Assembly: GCA_963794655.1 (NCBI GenBank)
Contig: CAWCEV010000008.1
Coordinates: 310,001 to 374,000, forward strand
DNA from: Roseiarcus sp963794655
GTDB taxonomy: Bacteria; Pseudomonadota; Alphaproteobacteria; Rhizobiales; Beijerinckiaceae
DNA length: 64,000 nt
Direction: 5' to 3'
Part shown: one piece after another, positions 63,028 to 64,000 of the stretch
Numbering within the stretch: the stretch's first letter is position 1
Layout: each line of letters starts with the position of its first letter
Position numbers and translations under genes: made by a program
Notes under the pieces: generated by a model
Told to the model about the DNA's origin: nothing
Databases searched by the model: none
What the model saw: the letters and a program-made list of their open reading frames with translations, nothing else

Positions 63028-63839
63028 AAGAAGCGAGGCTCGCCATGTCTCTCGACCTTGCCCCTCCGGCTCGAACGACCGTCGATCTCGGCATTCTGCC
63101 GTCGGATCTCGACGGCGGCCTCGGCTGGCGCGCGGCGATCGGCCTCGTCGTTCTGGCGACCGACCAGACGATGGAGCACGAGTTCCGCGCTCTCATCAAC
63201 CTGCCCGGCGTCGCCTTTTACGAGTTGCGGGTCTTCAACGACGCCGAGATCCGGCCCGACACGCTGCGCGCGATCGGCCCACGGATCGCGCCGAGCGTCG
63301 CGCTCATCCTACCCGGTCTCAAGCTCGACGTGGTCGCGTTCGGCTGCACGTCGGCGACGATGACGCTCGGCGAGGAGGCAGTGTTCGCCGAGATCCATAA
63401 AATCCGCCCCGGCGTCGCCTGCACGACCCCGGTCACCGCCGCGCTTGCCGCCTTCCGTGCGCTCGGCGCGAAATCGATCGGGCTCCTGACGCCTTACTCG
63501 CCCGCGATCAACGCTTCGCTTATCGAAAGCTTCCGCTCCCGAGGAATCGACGTCGCCGCCGCCGCGACCTTCGACCGTCGCGACGACCGCGACGCGGCGC
63601 GCATTTCGATCGCCTCGATCGAAGCGGGAATCGTAGAGCTCGCCAAAGCTCCCGGCGTCGAGACGATCTTTGTCTCCTGCACGAGCCTTCGCGTCGCCGA
63701 GGCCGCGGCGCGGTTCGAGCGCCTTGCCGGCGTTCCCGTCACCTCGAGCAACCACGCGATGGCCTGGCATTGCCTGCGCCTTGCGGGCGTCGGCGAAGCG
63801 CTGCCTGAGCACGGACGGCTGTTCGAACTGCCGGCGTGA
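63024..63839 (+). CDS. Asp/Glu racemase / maleate isomerase superfamily protein
   Basis: The 271-aa product (ATG 63024, overlapping dadA-like by ATGA; a second ATG at 63045 is possible) has the two-Cys layout of the superfamily: FGCTSATMTLG (about 112) and FVSCTSLRVAE (about 220). Maleate cis-trans isomerases, arylmalonate decarboxylases and aspartate/glutamate racemases share it. SSNHAMAWHCLRLAG near the C-terminus is typical of the maleate isomerase branch. Coupled to a D-amino-acid dehydrogenase it could supply or drain a D-amino acid, but isomerase or decarboxylase activity is equally possible. Confidence 0.88.
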   Translation: MKEARLAMSLDLAPPARTTVDLGILPSDLDGGLGWRAAIGLVVLATDQTMEHEFRALINLPGVAFYELRVFNDAEIRPDTLRAIGPRIAPSVALILPGLKLDVVAFGCTSATMTLGEEAVFAEIHKIRPGVACTTPVTAALAAFRALGAKSIGLLTPYSPAINASLIESFRSRGIDVAAAATFDRRDDRDAARISIASIEAGIVELAKAPGVETIFVSCTSLRVAEAAARFERLAGVPVTSSNHAMAWHCLRLAGVGEALPEHGRLFELPA

Positions 63840-63879
63840 AGCCGCGCCGGGAAACTCGTAACGCTTGCGTCCGGCGCCA

Positions 63880-64000
63880 TCACTTGCCGTTGAACGACTC
63901 GTCGCTGAACGGCGAAGTCTCGATCGGCGACAATCGCGGATCCCGAATCTTGATGAAGCCAAACCCGGTCGCCTCGTGACAGGAATTGCAGGCTGCCGTC
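63880..64000 (-). CDS. C-type cytochrome, 3' end only
   Basis: On the minus strand the frame entering from the window edge reads TAACNSCHEATGFGFIKIRD, then a Pro/Ser-rich tail to TGA at 63882-63880 (39 residues). The CNSCH haem motif marks a c-type cytochrome; the rest lies outside the window. It converges with the racemase-superfamily gene. Confidence 0.7.
   Translation of the reverse strand, partial: TAACNSCHEATGFGFIKIRDPRLSPIETSPFSDESFNGK

Overview
The window is high-GC DNA with tightly packed operons. Its gene content points to an alphaproteobacterium of the Hyphomicrobiales (Rhizobiales), perhaps near the Beijerinckiaceae/Methylocystaceae. The pointers are a mesaconyl-CoA hydratase of the ethylmalonyl-CoA pathway, an SbmA/YddA-type transporter, Cox-type molybdenum hydroxylase genes, PutA without a DNA-binding domain, and the short dispersed repeat typical of that order. 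The family-level placement is inference.

Layout. 1-6025 is a surface/exopolysaccharide block: a truncated beta-helix protein with a serralysin-like C-terminus, a 78-aa membrane protein, an exosortase, a polyprenyl-phosphate sugar transferase, an AT-rich orphan membrane protein and a secreted serine protease. 6259-11783 holds an RND efflux pair, a small repeat protein and an MgtC-like protein. 11970-15368 holds a yggT/mesaconyl-CoA hydratase/cysteine-hydrolase-fold operon, tRNA-Ala(CGC), a small coiled-coil protein and a DapA-family aldolase. 15369-16167 has no gene but is rich in repeats. 16168-26543 is a carbohydrate block: a GH3 beta-glucosidase, an SbmA-like transporter with a degenerate ATPase domain, a two-discoidin-domain glycosidase-like protein, and a GH94 phosphorylase resembling 1,2-beta-oligoglucan phosphorylases.

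26566-33143 is a translationally coupled operon of a metallo-amidohydrolase, a formamidase-like alpha/beta hydrolase and a three-subunit molybdenum hydroxylase whose 2Fe-2S subunit is fused to a CoxG/SRPBCC domain. A frameshifted LhgO-like oxidoreductase lies just upstream. 34549-37360 is hsp20-lon. 37364-39387 is a Tat-exported FAD amine-oxidase-like enzyme coupled to a cytochrome c. mobB (39428) and putA (40149) are divergent. At 45361-46506 an intact IS630-type element has split a 76-aa gene, and the uninterrupted protein can be rebuilt exactly. 46930-52021 holds an MBL hydrolase, a CoA transferase, mtnA and an orphan ATP-grasp protein.

52282-63839 is a plus-strand catabolic series: an oligopeptide-type ABC transporter with fused ATPases, an Ldh2-family reductase, a YghZ-like aldo-keto reductase broken by a frameshift, a ribokinase-like kinase, a D-amino-acid dehydrogenase-like enzyme and an Asp/Glu-racemase-superfamily enzyme. 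It looks like an uptake-and-catabolism locus for a small nitrogenous or amino-acid-derived compound. A truncated cytochrome gene closes the window.

Best leads: the candidate intracellular beta-1,2-glucan locus with a transporter that has lost its ATPase motifs; the coupled molybdenum hydroxylase/amidase operon with the CoxS-CoxG fusion; and the split small gene with its 76-aa neighbour, which may form an uncharacterised two-gene module.
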